Below, piece after piece: positions 7,711-15,346 of a DNA stretch of 20,013 nt. The stretch comes from an uncultured Lachnospiraceae bacterium (lineage in GTDB: Bacteria > Bacillota > Clostridia > Lachnospirales > Lachnospiraceae): positions 1 through 20,013 of the forward strand of contig CAJURH010000036.1 of NCBI GenBank assembly GCA_910588775.1, given 5' to 3'. Made by a program: the position numbers and the translations under genes. Under the pieces are notes generated by a model. That model saw only the letters and a list, made by a program, of their open reading frames with translations, ran no database searches and was not told the origin of the DNA. Every line of letters starts with the position of its first letter. The first letter of the stretch is position 1.

Positions 7711-9935
7711 GACTCGTCCACCTCCAGAACATAAATTCTTGATTCAAAGTCCGTATACGGTTCCACGCCCGCCGGAATCTGCCCCGCCGTCTCATCACTG
7801 GTGATAAGCCCTGCATACATCAACTCATCTCCATAATGGCGCATGCCGTTTCGGGCGTTTTTGTAGCAAAAGGACGGATTCAACCCTTCCAGACGCAACC
7901 GCGTGTACCTTCCGTTGACACAGTTGAGCACGCGGTACCAGCCCACCAGCGCCGTTTTCTGGTCGTCACTGACCGCCATCCAAGCCGCCTCATTTCCCTC
8001 AAAAGGACTTTGCAGACGGTAGAACTTCCCGAATTGCAGTACACCCCTATATTTTTTCATAAAATCAATCTGCTCCTTTACCTCCTGGATCTCCTCCTGT
8101 GTCAGCTTATTCAGATCCAGCTCATAGCCAAATGTGCCAAAACAAGCCACATTTGCCCGGGTGTGAAGAGGCGTGTTCCGAAACACCTGATGGTTGGGCG
8201 TTACCGATACATGGGCGCCCATGCTGCTGATGGGGTAACACATGGACGCTCCATACTGGATCTTCAGCCGTTCCACCGCATCGCTGTTGTCGCTGGTCCA
8301 CCCCTGAGGCGCGTAATAGAGCATACCCGGATCAAAACGGCCGCCGCCGCTGGCGCAAGACTCGAAAAGAATTTCCGGAAATTCAGTGGTCAGACGCTCA
8401 TACAGTTCATAAACGCCCAAAATATACCGATGGTAAATCTCCCCCTGTCGGTCAGCAGGCCAGGCGCCAGAATAGCACTCCGTAATGCTTCGGTTCATAT
8501 CCCACTTAGTATAGGAAACCTTTGCCTCTCTCAATATCTTCGCCATCTGTTCATAGATAGCGTCCACAACCTCTTTCCTGGAGAAATCCAACACATACTG
8601 GAAACGCCCATGGGACTGACTGCGCCCCGGCGTGGCCAGAATCCAGTCTGGGCGCTCCCTATAGAAATCCGAATCCTTATTGACCATTTCCGGCTCGAAC
8701 CAGAGGCCAAACTTCATTCCCAGCGCTTCCACCCGCTGGGCCAGCCCGGCAATGCCATGGGGCAAGCGGTCCCTGTTGGCCGTCCAGTCTCCCAGCCCGG
8801 CCTTCTCACCATTTCTCTTGCCGAACCATCCATCGTCCAGCACAAACAGTTCCACACCACACTCCTTAGCCTTCGCCGCGATTTCCAGCAGACGCTCCTC
8901 CGTAAAATCAAAATACGTGGCCTCCCAGTTATTGATTAAAATCGGCCTGGGCCGATCCCGCCAGTATCCTCTGGCCAGCCGCTTCTGATACAGCTTGTGA
9001 AAAATCTGGCTCATGCCATTTAGTCCCTGGTCTGTATACGCCACGACGGCTTCCGGCGTCTGAAAACTCTCCCCCGCGTCCAGCTTCCAGGAAAAAGTTT
9101 CCGGGTTAATGCCCGCCATCACCCGCAGCGTATCGTGGGCATCCACCTCTGCCTGTATCCGAAAATTTCCGCTGTAGATAAAGGAAAAACCAATGACCTC
9201 CCCCTGCCGCTCATCCGTATGCGAACGCTTCAACGCTAAAAATGGATTGTGCTCATGGGAGGAATTGCCCCGCATGCTCCCAATGGCCTGCACACCCTGG
9301 GTCAAAGCGCGGCTGCGCACCTGACATTCCCCGGCCCAGCGCCCACAAAGCTGCTGCCACACATAATCACAGTCCGGCAAATCCAGGCTCAGACTCATGG
9401 CCCGCTCCAGCCACACCGGCTGACCGCCATCATTATAAAACCGCACACTGCGGGCCAGTGCGCCGCCTTCTGCAAAAATCGTGTAAAACAATTCCACCCG
9501 CACCTCGGTCAACCCATCCTTTAGCGCAACGCGCAAAGTCAGCGCCTCCTCTTCACTTTCCACATAAGTAGCCGGAAGCCCGGAAAGTTTCGGTTTCCCT
9601 TTCAGAATTTCATGATTCTCGTATTGAAAATCCGAGAGCCGGCTTCCATTCTCCTGGCGCACTTCCACCGCCGGCTGGCGGTAATCGGTGGTTCCAAATA
9701 CCGGATATTCCTGCCGCATATGTTCCAGAGAAAACGTCCGGTCATCCTCGTAGATATAGGAAGTCATGGGCCTTTCACAGGTTTCCATAAAATAAGTGAA
9801 ATCCTCCCGGTCCCGAATCCTTTTTCCAAAATACACCTGTCCCAGATGACCATTTCTCATAATCGTCACAATATAACTGATGGCCTCATTATACAAATGA
9901 AATGTTTTGCTTGTTTCATGAAACGCAATCCGCAT
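7707..9935 (-). CDS. Alpha-galactosidase, glycoside hydrolase family 36
   Basis: A 742-residue enzyme that releases terminal alpha-1,6-linked galactose from melibiose, raffinose and similar oligosaccharides. The start at 9935 (MRIAFHE) is preferred: AGGAGGGA (complement of 9945-9952) sits nine bases upstream, while the longer frame to 9983 would run into a terminator hairpin. Layout is typical of GH36: N-terminal beta-supersandwich (about 1-320), TIM barrel (about 330-630), C-terminal beta domain. Visible motifs are FVLDDGWFGKRN (364-375), YTKWDMNRS with the nucleophile Asp479, FESCASGGGRFDPG (524-537) and WTSDNSDA with the acid/base Asp549. These numbers nearly coincide with those of Geobacillus AgaA-type enzymes. 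No signal peptide is seen, so the enzyme is cytosolic and needs a transporter encoded elsewhere. No sugar regulator or transporter gene is adjacent. Confidence 0.96.
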   Translation of the reverse strand: MRIAFHETSKTFHLYNEAISYIVTIMRNGHLGQVYFGKRIRDREDFTYFMETCERPMTSYIYEDDRTFSLEHMRQEYPVFGTTDYRQPAVEVRQENGSRLSDFQYENHEILKGKPKLSGLPATYVESEEEALTLRVALKDGLTEVRVELFYTIFAEGGALARSVRFYNDGGQPVWLERAMSLSLDLPDCDYVWQQLCGRWAGECQVRSRALTQGVQAIGSMRGNSSHEHNPFLALKRSHTDERQGEVIGFSFIYSGNFRIQAEVDAHDTLRVMAGINPETFSWKLDAGESFQTPEAVVAYTDQGLNGMSQIFHKLYQKRLARGYWRDRPRPILINNWEATYFDFTEERLLEIAAKAKECGVELFVLDDGWFGKRNGEKAGLGDWTANRDRLPHGIAGLAQRVEALGMKFGLWFEPEMVNKDSDFYRERPDWILATPGRSQSHGRFQYVLDFSRKEVVDAIYEQMAKILREAKVSYTKWDMNRSITECYSGAWPADRQGEIYHRYILGVYELYERLTTEFPEILFESCASGGGRFDPGMLYYAPQGWTSDNSDAVERLKIQYGASMCYPISSMGAHVSVTPNHQVFRNTPLHTRANVACFGTFGYELDLNKLTQEEIQEVKEQIDFMKKYRGVLQFGKFYRLQSPFEGNEAAWMAVSDDQKTALVGWYRVLNCVNGRYTRLRLEGLNPSFCYKNARNGMRHYGDELMYAGLITSDETAGQIPAGVEPYTDFESRIYVLEVDES

Positions 9936-9956
9936 CCGCTTTTGTCCCTCCTGTAT

Positions 9957-9996
9957 AAAAAAACTCCCTATCAAATGATGCATCTGACAGAGAGTT
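9957..9996 (-). terminator. Intrinsic terminator after alr
   Basis: Minus-strand arms AACTCTCTGTCAG (complement of 9984-9996) and TTTGATAGGGAGTT (complement of 9962-9975) pair with few mismatches around a short loop and are followed by a run of seven T (complement of 9957-9963). It lies 14 bases after the alr stop and ends about 20 bases before the alpha-galactosidase start, so it closes the degV-alr unit and insulates the glycosidase gene. Confidence 0.85.
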
Positions 9997-10010
9997 CCCG
10001 TAACACCGTT

Positions 10011-11141
10011 TTAAATATATACCCGCGGCACTCTAGCCGTCAAATTACATGCAAATTCATAATTGAACCTGCCGCTTAAATCCCCCAACTCCTCCATGGT
10101 AATCCGCTGGTCCCCGTCCTGTCCGATGAGCGTCACCTCATCTTCCGTCTTCACGTCCGGGATATGGGACACGTCCACCATAAACTGATCCATGCACACC
10201 CGTCCCAGAATAGGAGCCTTCCGCCCATGTATCAACACATAACCTTTGTTGGAAAGGCTTCTGGGATACCCGTCCCCATACCCCACCGGAATCGTCGCAA
10301 TCCGCGTCTTTTTCGGAGTAACGTAAGTGCCGCCATAGCTGACCGGCGTTCCTTTCTCCACATCCTTCACGTAGACCACATGACTTTTCAACTCCATAGC
10401 CGGCTTAATCTGGATTTTATCCGTGTACACCTGATCCGAGGGCATCAACCCATACAAAATAATGCCTGCCCGCACCAGGTCCAGATTAGAAGCCGGGAAA
10501 TTCATAATGCCAGCGCTATTGGAACAATGATGGTATTTCAACCCCACCCCCGCAAGTTTTAAAAGCTCCGCAAATGCCTTATACTGCTCTAACTGACGAA
10601 TAGACGGTTCCGGATCGTACTCATCCGCCCTGGCAAAATGGGTGAACATTCCAGTCACCCGCAGCCCGGGAAGGGAGGCTATTTTCACACATTCCTCCAC
10701 CGAACGCTCGCCGCTCTCAAAGCCAATCCGGGTCATTCCAGTGTCCAAAGCCAGATGCACTTCCATGCAATCCGAAAGGGCAAGCGCCGCCTCCGACATT
10801 TTTTTCGCCATATCAAACGTAAACACCGTGGGGATGATTTTCTCCCGGCACATCTGGGCGTAATCTTCCTCAAACGTATAACCCAGAATCAAAATCTGTT
10901 TGCGAACGCCCACTTCCCGCAGGGCATAGGCTTCCTCCGCAGTAGCCACCGCAAATCCCCACAGGAATTCCTGCGTTTCTATTTTCTGTGCAATGGGTAT
11001 GGCTCCGTGTCCATAGCCGTCCGCCTTAATAACTGCAATCACTTGTGTCTCTTCCGCCGTGCCCTGGTGGATCTGGCGCAAATTCCACAAAATCGCTTCC
11101 AAGTCCACATAAGCGCACACTCTGCTGTGTTCCTTACCCAT
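10011..11141 (-). CDS. alr: Alanine racemase
   Basis: A 376-residue PLP enzyme interconverting L- and D-alanine, supplying D-Ala for peptidoglycan. The PLP lysine is Lys39 in VIAVIKADGYGHGA. Other family blocks are GFAVATAEEAYALR, LALDTGMTRIGF, HHCSNSAGIMNFP, RAGIILYGLMPS, the catalytic-tyrosine segment VSYGGTYVTP, IPVGYGDGYPRSLSNKG and GRVCMDQFMVDV. Length and domain order (TIM barrel then beta domain) are normal. GGGGAG lies about 10 bases before the ATG. It follows degV by 38 bases without a terminator, so the two are probably cotranscribed. It ends in a clear terminator. A second alanine racemase elsewhere in the genome cannot be excluded. Confidence 0.97.
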   Translation of the reverse strand: MGKEHSRVCAYVDLEAILWNLRQIHQGTAEETQVIAVIKADGYGHGAIPIAQKIETQEFLWGFAVATAEEAYALREVGVRKQILILGYTFEEDYAQMCREKIIPTVFTFDMAKKMSEAALALSDCMEVHLALDTGMTRIGFESGERSVEECVKIASLPGLRVTGMFTHFARADEYDPEPSIRQLEQYKAFAELLKLAGVGLKYHHCSNSAGIMNFPASNLDLVRAGIILYGLMPSDQVYTDKIQIKPAMELKSHVVYVKDVEKGTPVSYGGTYVTPKKTRIATIPVGYGDGYPRSLSNKGYVLIHGRKAPILGRVCMDQFMVDVSHIPDVKTEDEVTLIGQDGDQRITMEELGDLSGRFNYEFACNLTARVPRVYI

Positions 11142-11179
11142 TTTTCGTTTTCTCCCCGCTATTGATAATACCCGTACTT

Positions 11180-12049
11180 TTATCTGCGCTCCCCCAGGAA
11201 AAACAAAGCCACCGTTCCCGGTCCAGAATGGGCGCCAATGGTGGCGCCTACATAATTTACGATGACCGTATGCACCGGATACAGTTCCCTAACCTTCTCC
11301 TCCACGTAACGGGCGTCTTCCTCACAGTCCCCATGGCTGATAAAGATCGTGTCACATGTATCCCCATAAGAGCCAATCCGCTCCTGCATGCCGTTTACCA
11401 GAGCCTGCAGAGACTTTTTTCGCCCTCTCGCCTTGCCCACAGCCACCAATTTCCCCTCGTCATCCACATGGAGCACCGGCTTGATATTTAACATGCCGCC
11501 CACGATTGCCGTGGCCTTAGAAACCCTGCCGCCCCGGTGCAGATGATTCAAATCATCCACCGTAAACATATGCACTATGTTTTTCCGGTGGCTCTCCACC
11601 CATTGGGCTGTTTCCTCCATAGTCTTTCCATTTTCTTTCTGTTTCATAGCGTAATAAACCAAAAGTCCCTGACCTAAGGACGCGCACAGAGAATCCAAAA
11701 CCAGAATCTTTTGCTGGGGATATTTCTCAGACAGCTCTTTTGCCGCTGCCTGGCAGCTGGCGTAACTGCCGCTTAAGCCCGAAGAAAACGAGATGTGAAG
11801 AACATCTTTTCCTTCTTTCAGATAAGGCTCCATCAAATCTTTGGCCGTCTCGGGATTCACCTGCGCCGTGGTGGGCATAGCGCCCTGCCGCATCTTATCA
11901 TAGAACTCTCCTGTGGGCAAGAAACAGCCTTTCGTATACGTCTGGCCGTCTATACTATAACTCAAATAAGTACATCCAATCTGATGTTCTTGATAAAAAC
12001 TTTCTGGTAAATCCGAATTATTATCCGTTGTGATTATGTACTCATTCAT
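11180..12049 (-). CDS. DegV family fatty-acid-binding protein
   Basis: A 289-residue cytosolic protein of the DegV fold. DegV/FakB proteins bind a fatty acid, and in the best-studied cases present it to the kinase FakA for phosphorylation. The start at 12049 (MNEYIITTDNNSDLP) is chosen because AAGGAGG stands seven bases upstream; the longer frame begins before this site. Family landmarks are TDNNSDLP at the N-terminus, TTAQVNPE, HISFSSGLSGSYASC (lipid carboxylate region), LDSLCASLGQG, DDLNHLHRGGRVS, LNIKPVLHVDDEGKLV and, at the end, VGATIGAHSGPG. No fakA-like kinase lies in the window. The gene leads a likely two-gene unit with alr and has a promoter about 90 bases upstream. Confidence 0.93.
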   Translation of the reverse strand: MNEYIITTDNNSDLPESFYQEHQIGCTYLSYSIDGQTYTKGCFLPTGEFYDKMRQGAMPTTAQVNPETAKDLMEPYLKEGKDVLHISFSSGLSGSYASCQAAAKELSEKYPQQKILVLDSLCASLGQGLLVYYAMKQKENGKTMEETAQWVESHRKNIVHMFTVDDLNHLHRGGRVSKATAIVGGMLNIKPVLHVDDEGKLVAVGKARGRKKSLQALVNGMQERIGSYGDTCDTIFISHGDCEEDARYVEEKVRELYPVHTVIVNYVGATIGAHSGPGTVALFFLGERR

Positions 12050-12143
12050 AGCAAGACCTCCTTTTCCCATTTTGAGTACCCGGCATCCCTAGAGCATGTT
12101 TAAAAACCGCTTTTCTAGTATATTCGCTGCCAAATTTATCCTT

Positions 12144-12173
12144 ATCATATCACAAAAACTGCATCGACTTCAA
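12144..12173 (-). promoter_or_regulatory. Putative sigma-A promoter for degV-alr
   Basis: TTGAAG (complement of 12168-12173) and TATGAT (complement of 12144-12149) are spaced by 18 bases, just after the S41 protease stop. The predicted leader is about 90 nt. It holds an inverted CTAGA / TCTAG pair around an A/T-rich stretch, of unknown significance. Confidence 0.55.
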
Positions 12174-12187
12174 CACATGTCCTTTGG

Positions 12188-13378
12188 CTACTGTCTGGAC
12201 AAAACCTCCACGGCCTTTCGCAGTTGGTTATCTTCCTGTCTTGTGAACATGCCTTTTTCCTTCAAACTTTCATCCAGTTCCACTTTCTCATCCGGCTCAA
12301 TGCCCACGCCGTTTATATTGACGCCGCTTGGCGTATAATAATTGGATATGGTCAGCTTCAACGCGCTGCCATCCCCCAGATCCTTTATGGTCTGAACCAC
12401 CCCTTTTCCGTAGGTGACCGTCCCCACAATGGTTCCCACCTGATGATCCTTTACCGCGCCGGCAAAAATCTCCGACGCGCTGGCGCTGTTTTCATTTACC
12501 AGAACCGCCAGCGGAATGTCGATCGGCGTTGTCCCGTCGCACCGCTCTTCTTCTCGATTTCCGTATTTGTCCTCGGTATAAACAATCAAACCTTTGGGCA
12601 AGATGGTATTTAACACATCGCAGACAGAAGTGAGAAGTCCCCCTGGATTGTCTCTCAGATCAATGACCAATTTCTCCATGCCCTGGCCCTCCAGATCTCT
12701 TCTCGCTTCCTGATACTGTTCGAAGGTGACGTCTGTAAATTCATAAATAGCGATATAGCCCACCTGGTCCGCCAGCATTTCATGGCTGACCACCGGAACT
12801 TTCACTTCCTCTTTCATTATATCCAGTTCCAGGTAATCCTTCTCCCCTTCCCTGGCAATGGTCAGATGGACTGGGTTAACCTCTGGATCTTTTATCTTTT
12901 TCGCCACAGTGGCCAGGTCCATTTCCAACACTTCTTCACCGTTTACCTTATAAATGGCGTCCCCGGCCTTCAGGCCCGATTTCTCTCCCGGCGCCCCTTC
13001 ATAACAGCGGGCCAGGGTGACAAGCCCCTCATCTGACTGCTGCATGACCACGCCGATTCCCTCGTAATGCCCCTGCGTCTCCTCGTTCAGCGTTCCATAT
13101 TCTTCCACTGTATAGTAACGGGAATAGGGATCTTCCAGACCATTCACCAGGCCCGCATACATGCCTTCCTTCATCTTTTCCTGGTCTGCCTCATTGAGAT
13201 AATACGTATCGATCAGACTTTCCAGATAGGTGATTTTATCCATGTTTCCTTTGTCCGCCAGTCCGCCCCCTTTTGGCTGTCCCAAGGTCGTATACGCATA
13301 AAATCCCCCTGCAGATACCAATGCCATCAGCAGAAGGCCTAAAACAAAACCTTTTAAAAATTTTCCACTACTTTCCAT
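12188..13378 (-). CDS. S41 family C-terminal processing protease (CtpA-like)
   Basis: A 396-residue membrane-anchored serine protease. The ATG at 13378 is preferred over the GTG at 13384, because AGGAG abuts the GTG but lies five bases from the ATG. An uncleaved anchor helix (about 10-30) places the catalytic part outside the membrane. A PDZ domain (about 105-190; EGIGVVM, APGEKSGLKAGDAI) is followed by the S41 core (about 200-365): VIDLRDNPGGLL, NENSASASEIFAGAV and TYGKGVVQ. The expected catalytic dyad is Ser300 and Lys325, 25 residues apart as in Prc/CtpA enzymes. Such proteases trim envelope proteins and often control peptidoglycan hydrolases. It follows ftsX in the same direction, a common Firmicute arrangement. 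Copy B of the dispersed element lies in the gap before it. Confidence 0.95.
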   Translation of the reverse strand: MESSGKFLKGFVLGLLLMALVSAGGFYAYTTLGQPKGGGLADKGNMDKITYLESLIDTYYLNEADQEKMKEGMYAGLVNGLEDPYSRYYTVEEYGTLNEETQGHYEGIGVVMQQSDEGLVTLARCYEGAPGEKSGLKAGDAIYKVNGEEVLEMDLATVAKKIKDPEVNPVHLTIAREGEKDYLELDIMKEEVKVPVVSHEMLADQVGYIAIYEFTDVTFEQYQEARRDLEGQGMEKLVIDLRDNPGGLLTSVCDVLNTILPKGLIVYTEDKYGNREEERCDGTTPIDIPLAVLVNENSASASEIFAGAVKDHQVGTIVGTVTYGKGVVQTIKDLGDGSALKLTISNYYTPSGVNINGVGIEPDEKVELDESLKEKGMFTRQEDNQLRKAVEVLSRQ

Positions 13379-13409
13379 ATACACTCCTCATCCCTGCATT
13401 TAGTTTTCT

Positions 13410-13440
13410 GCCGGCGCAGACATCACCATGAATGAAAGCC
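13410..13440 (-). repeat. Dispersed leader element, copy B (upstream of the S41 protease gene)
   Basis: Matches copy A at 2578-2608 in 28 of 31 bases. It lies 32-62 bases before the protease start. Its end overlaps a hairpin with arms AAGCCAT (13436-13442) and ATGGCTT (13453-13459), and the GC-rich palindrome at 13468-13487 follows. The element is in the same orientation relative to the downstream gene as copy A. Confidence 0.6.
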
Positions 13441-13467
13441 ATCACAGTAAAAATGGCTTGTATGCGC

Positions 13468-13487
13468 GGGGCGGAAACCGCCGCCCC
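13468..13487. repeat. GC-rich perfect palindrome (hairpin) in the ftsX-S41 gap
   Basis: GGGGCGG (13468-13474) pairs with CCGCCCC (13481-13487) around a six-base loop. An alternative GGCGG-AAA-CCGCC hairpin lies inside it. No T-run follows on either strand, so it is not a standard terminator. It resembles REP-type intergenic palindromes and may belong to the same element as copy B. It could stabilise the ftsX end of the transcript. Confidence 0.65.
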
Positions 13488-13531
13488 AGCTTACAGCCTA
13501 CATTCCTATTTCTATCCAATTTTTACGCCGT

Positions 13532-14440
13532 TTATACCTTCAAATGTTTCCTGGTGGTAAATAAACTTCCAAAAAAGCCAATGCCCATGCCAAGCGCCAG
13601 ACCTACTGGAAGCAATACGCGAAACACTTGTTCCACCGGCACAAACTGTAAGATGCCATCCAACACCTGGAACTTCTCCAGAATCTGGGAAATCACCTGG
13701 TTATACATCACAAAAAGCGCCGCCAGCGGAATCCCTGCGCCAATAAGCCCCAAAATAATCCCTTCCAAAAGAAACGGCGTGCGCACAAAGAAATCTGTGG
13801 CTCCGATTAATTTCATAATGCCGATCTCTTCCCGCCGTATAGTGATGCCGGTGGAAATTGTGTTGCTGATGAGAAATATGGCCACAATCAGCAAAATGGC
13901 TATAATCGCAATGGAAATCATGGCCACCAGACGGTTAAAGCTGCCCAGGGTTTTCGCCGCGCCCTCCGACTGCCTTACTTCCCGCACGCCTTCCAGCCCC
14001 TCAATATACGAAACCAGGCTGCTCTGCCGCTCGATTTCCTTTACATACACTTCATAGTTGGCCGAATTCGCCAGTGGATTATCATCCTGGAATCCTTCCG
14101 CCGCATCCTTGGACTCTCCGAAATATTGATTCCGAAAGATCTCCCATGCTTCCTCCGCAGACACAAACTTCACGTCCAGCACCTCCGGCCTGGCCTTGAT
14201 CCGCCTGCCTACATCCTCAATCACTTCATCGCCTACCTTTTCCTCAAATAAAACTGTAATGGGCACGTCCTCCTCCACGCTTTTCACAATGTGATTCACA
14301 TTAGTCACAATGGAATAGAAAATGCCGAAAATAAAGATGCAGGCCGCCATGGTAACAATGGACGCCAGAGAAAACATCCAGTTCCTGGCGATATTTTTAA
14401 AGCCTTGTTTCAACTCATAGACAATTGTACTAATCCTCAA
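13532..14440 (-). CDS. ftsX: Cell-division ABC transporter permease FtsX
   Basis: A membrane protein of about 302 residues that partners FtsE and transmits ATP-driven movement across the membrane to peptidoglycan hydrolases. It has one N-terminal helix (MFSLASIVTMAACIFIFGIF), an extracellular domain of about 120 residues, and three C-terminal helices (VAMISIAIIAILLIVAIFLI; LEGIILGLIGAGIPLAALFV; VLLPVGLALGMGIGFFGSLF), with TIRREEIGIMKLIGATDFFV typical of the FtsX domain. I prefer a TTG start at 14440 (reads M-RISTIVYELKQGFKN, as in relatives), with GAGGGGG nine bases upstream and an 11-base overlap with ftsE. The ATG at 14464 would add eight residues. Overlap with ftsE implies coupled translation. 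Usual extracellular partners are EnvC-like or CHAP/NlpC hydrolases; none is encoded next to it. Confidence 0.94.
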   Translation of the reverse strand: MRISTIVYELKQGFKNIARNWMFSLASIVTMAACIFIFGIFYSIVTNVNHIVKSVEEDVPITVLFEEKVGDEVIEDVGRRIKARPEVLDVKFVSAEEAWEIFRNQYFGESKDAAEGFQDDNPLANSANYEVYVKEIERQSSLVSYIEGLEGVREVRQSEGAAKTLGSFNRLVAMISIAIIAILLIVAIFLISNTISTGITIRREEIGIMKLIGATDFFVRTPFLLEGIILGLIGAGIPLAALFVMYNQVISQILEKFQVLDGILQFVPVEQVFRVLLPVGLALGMGIGFFGSLFTTRKHLKV

Positions 14441-15116
14441 AGTGATATTCCCCCTCTTGCTCATCGCTGATGATCACGCCTTTGCGCATGGCAACTACGC
14501 GTTTCTTCATAGCGTTTACGATCTCTTTATTGTGGGTAACCACTACAACTGTTGTCCCCCTGTCGTTAATCTCCTCCAGCAGACGCATGATTTCCGCCGC
14601 GTTCTGCGGGTCCAAGTTTCCAGTGGGCTCATCGGCCAATAAGATATCTGGCCGGTTGACCAGCGCACGGGCCAGGGCCACTCTCTGCTGCTCGCCTCCC
14701 GACAATTCCTTGGGACGCGCTTTGTACTTTTCCGCCAATCCCACCAGCGTCAGCATCTCTGGAACTCTTTTCCGAATCACTCTGGTGGGCCGCCCTATTA
14801 CCCGCTGGGCGAAAGCTACGTTCTCATACACATTCCTGTCTTTGAGCAGACGGAAATCCTGAAAGACAACGCCCAGTTTCCTGCGGTATTTGGCCACCTG
14901 GCTGCGTCTCATATTCCTCAGATTGATTCCATCCACCATTACAGTCCCCGATGAAGCGTCCAGTTCTTTCAGCAGCAGCTTAATCAACGTAGATTTCCCA
15001 GATCCGCTATTGCCTACAATAAAAACAAACTCTCCTTTTTCAATATGTAAATTCGCATTTTTTACCGCAGGCTGGCCTTTGGAATACGTTTTACTCACGT
15101 CCGCCAAATCAATCAT
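14430..15116 (-). CDS. ftsE: Cell-division ATP-binding protein FtsE
   Basis: A 228-residue ABC ATPase that powers FtsX. Walker A is GNSGSGKST (35-43), then a Q-loop VVFQDFRLL, the signature ELSGGEQQRVALARAL, Walker B ILLADEPTGNLD and the switch His in VVVVTHNKE. The motif spacing and the FtsE-typical TYSKGQPAVKN and FQDFRLLKDRNVYENV identify FtsE over other small ABC proteins. The start at 15116 (MIDLADVS) is set by AGGAGG five bases upstream; an earlier in-frame TTG (15137) has no ribosome binding site. It leads the ftsE-ftsX-S41 unit and has a promoter about 180 bases upstream with a structured leader between. Confidence 0.96.
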   Translation of the reverse strand: MIDLADVSKTYSKGQPAVKNANLHIEKGEFVFIVGNSGSGKSTLIKLLLKELDASSGTVMVDGINLRNMRRSQVAKYRRKLGVVFQDFRLLKDRNVYENVAFAQRVIGRPTRVIRKRVPEMLTLVGLAEKYKARPKELSGGEQQRVALARALVNRPDILLADEPTGNLDPQNAAEIMRLLEEINDRGTTVVVVTHNKEIVNAMKKRVVAMRKGVIISDEQEGEYHFED

Positions 15117-15157
15117 AGTATCCTCCTCTTGCTGCAATCATCCATATGCAAAATTTG

Positions 15158-15206
15158 AGGGAGCAAGGTCACGCAAGCTTAAGCTTACTTGCAGAGACTT
15201 GCTCCC
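15158..15206 (-). promoter_or_regulatory. Large two-part hairpin in the ftsE leader
   Basis: On the minus strand GGGAGCAAG and CTTGCTCCC form an outer stem, and GCAAGT...GCTTGC an inner one around the palindrome TAAGCTTA. A moderately T-rich stretch (AAATTTTGC) follows, then the ftsE ribosome binding site. It could be a terminator for the upstream regulator gene, an attenuator, or an mRNA-stability element. The T-run is too poor to decide. Confidence 0.5.
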
Positions 15207-15294
15207 CAGTCTGAATACAGTTTTTAGCCGTGGCTTGGTTGCATGAAAATGTAATTCAAATTGCCATGTGATTATGTAATTTTTTTGCAATAAT

Positions 15295-15322
15295 ATTGTA
15301 ACATATTCCCACAAAAAATCAA
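15295..15322 (-). promoter_or_regulatory. Putative sigma-A promoter for ftsE-ftsX-S41
   Basis: TTGATT (complement of 15317-15322) and TACAAT (complement of 15295-15300) are 16 bases apart. The -10 box differs from consensus at one base. It lies just after the stop of the regulator gene and would give a leader of about 170 nt. Confidence 0.6.
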
Positions 15323-15346
15323 TACCCTTTTTCCTATTCCGGCCAA

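Noticed and set aside
7836..8939. 367-residue plus-strand open frame opposite the alpha-galactosidase gene
   Set aside because: It is a shadow of the GC-biased codon pattern of the GH36 gene. The minus-strand product has all catalytic motifs, while this frame shows no family features.
13378..13440. Possible leader peptide (MVMSAPAEN) before the S41 gene
   Set aside because: The related frame in copy A loses the stop and diverges, and there is no ribosome binding site, so a translated leader is not supported.
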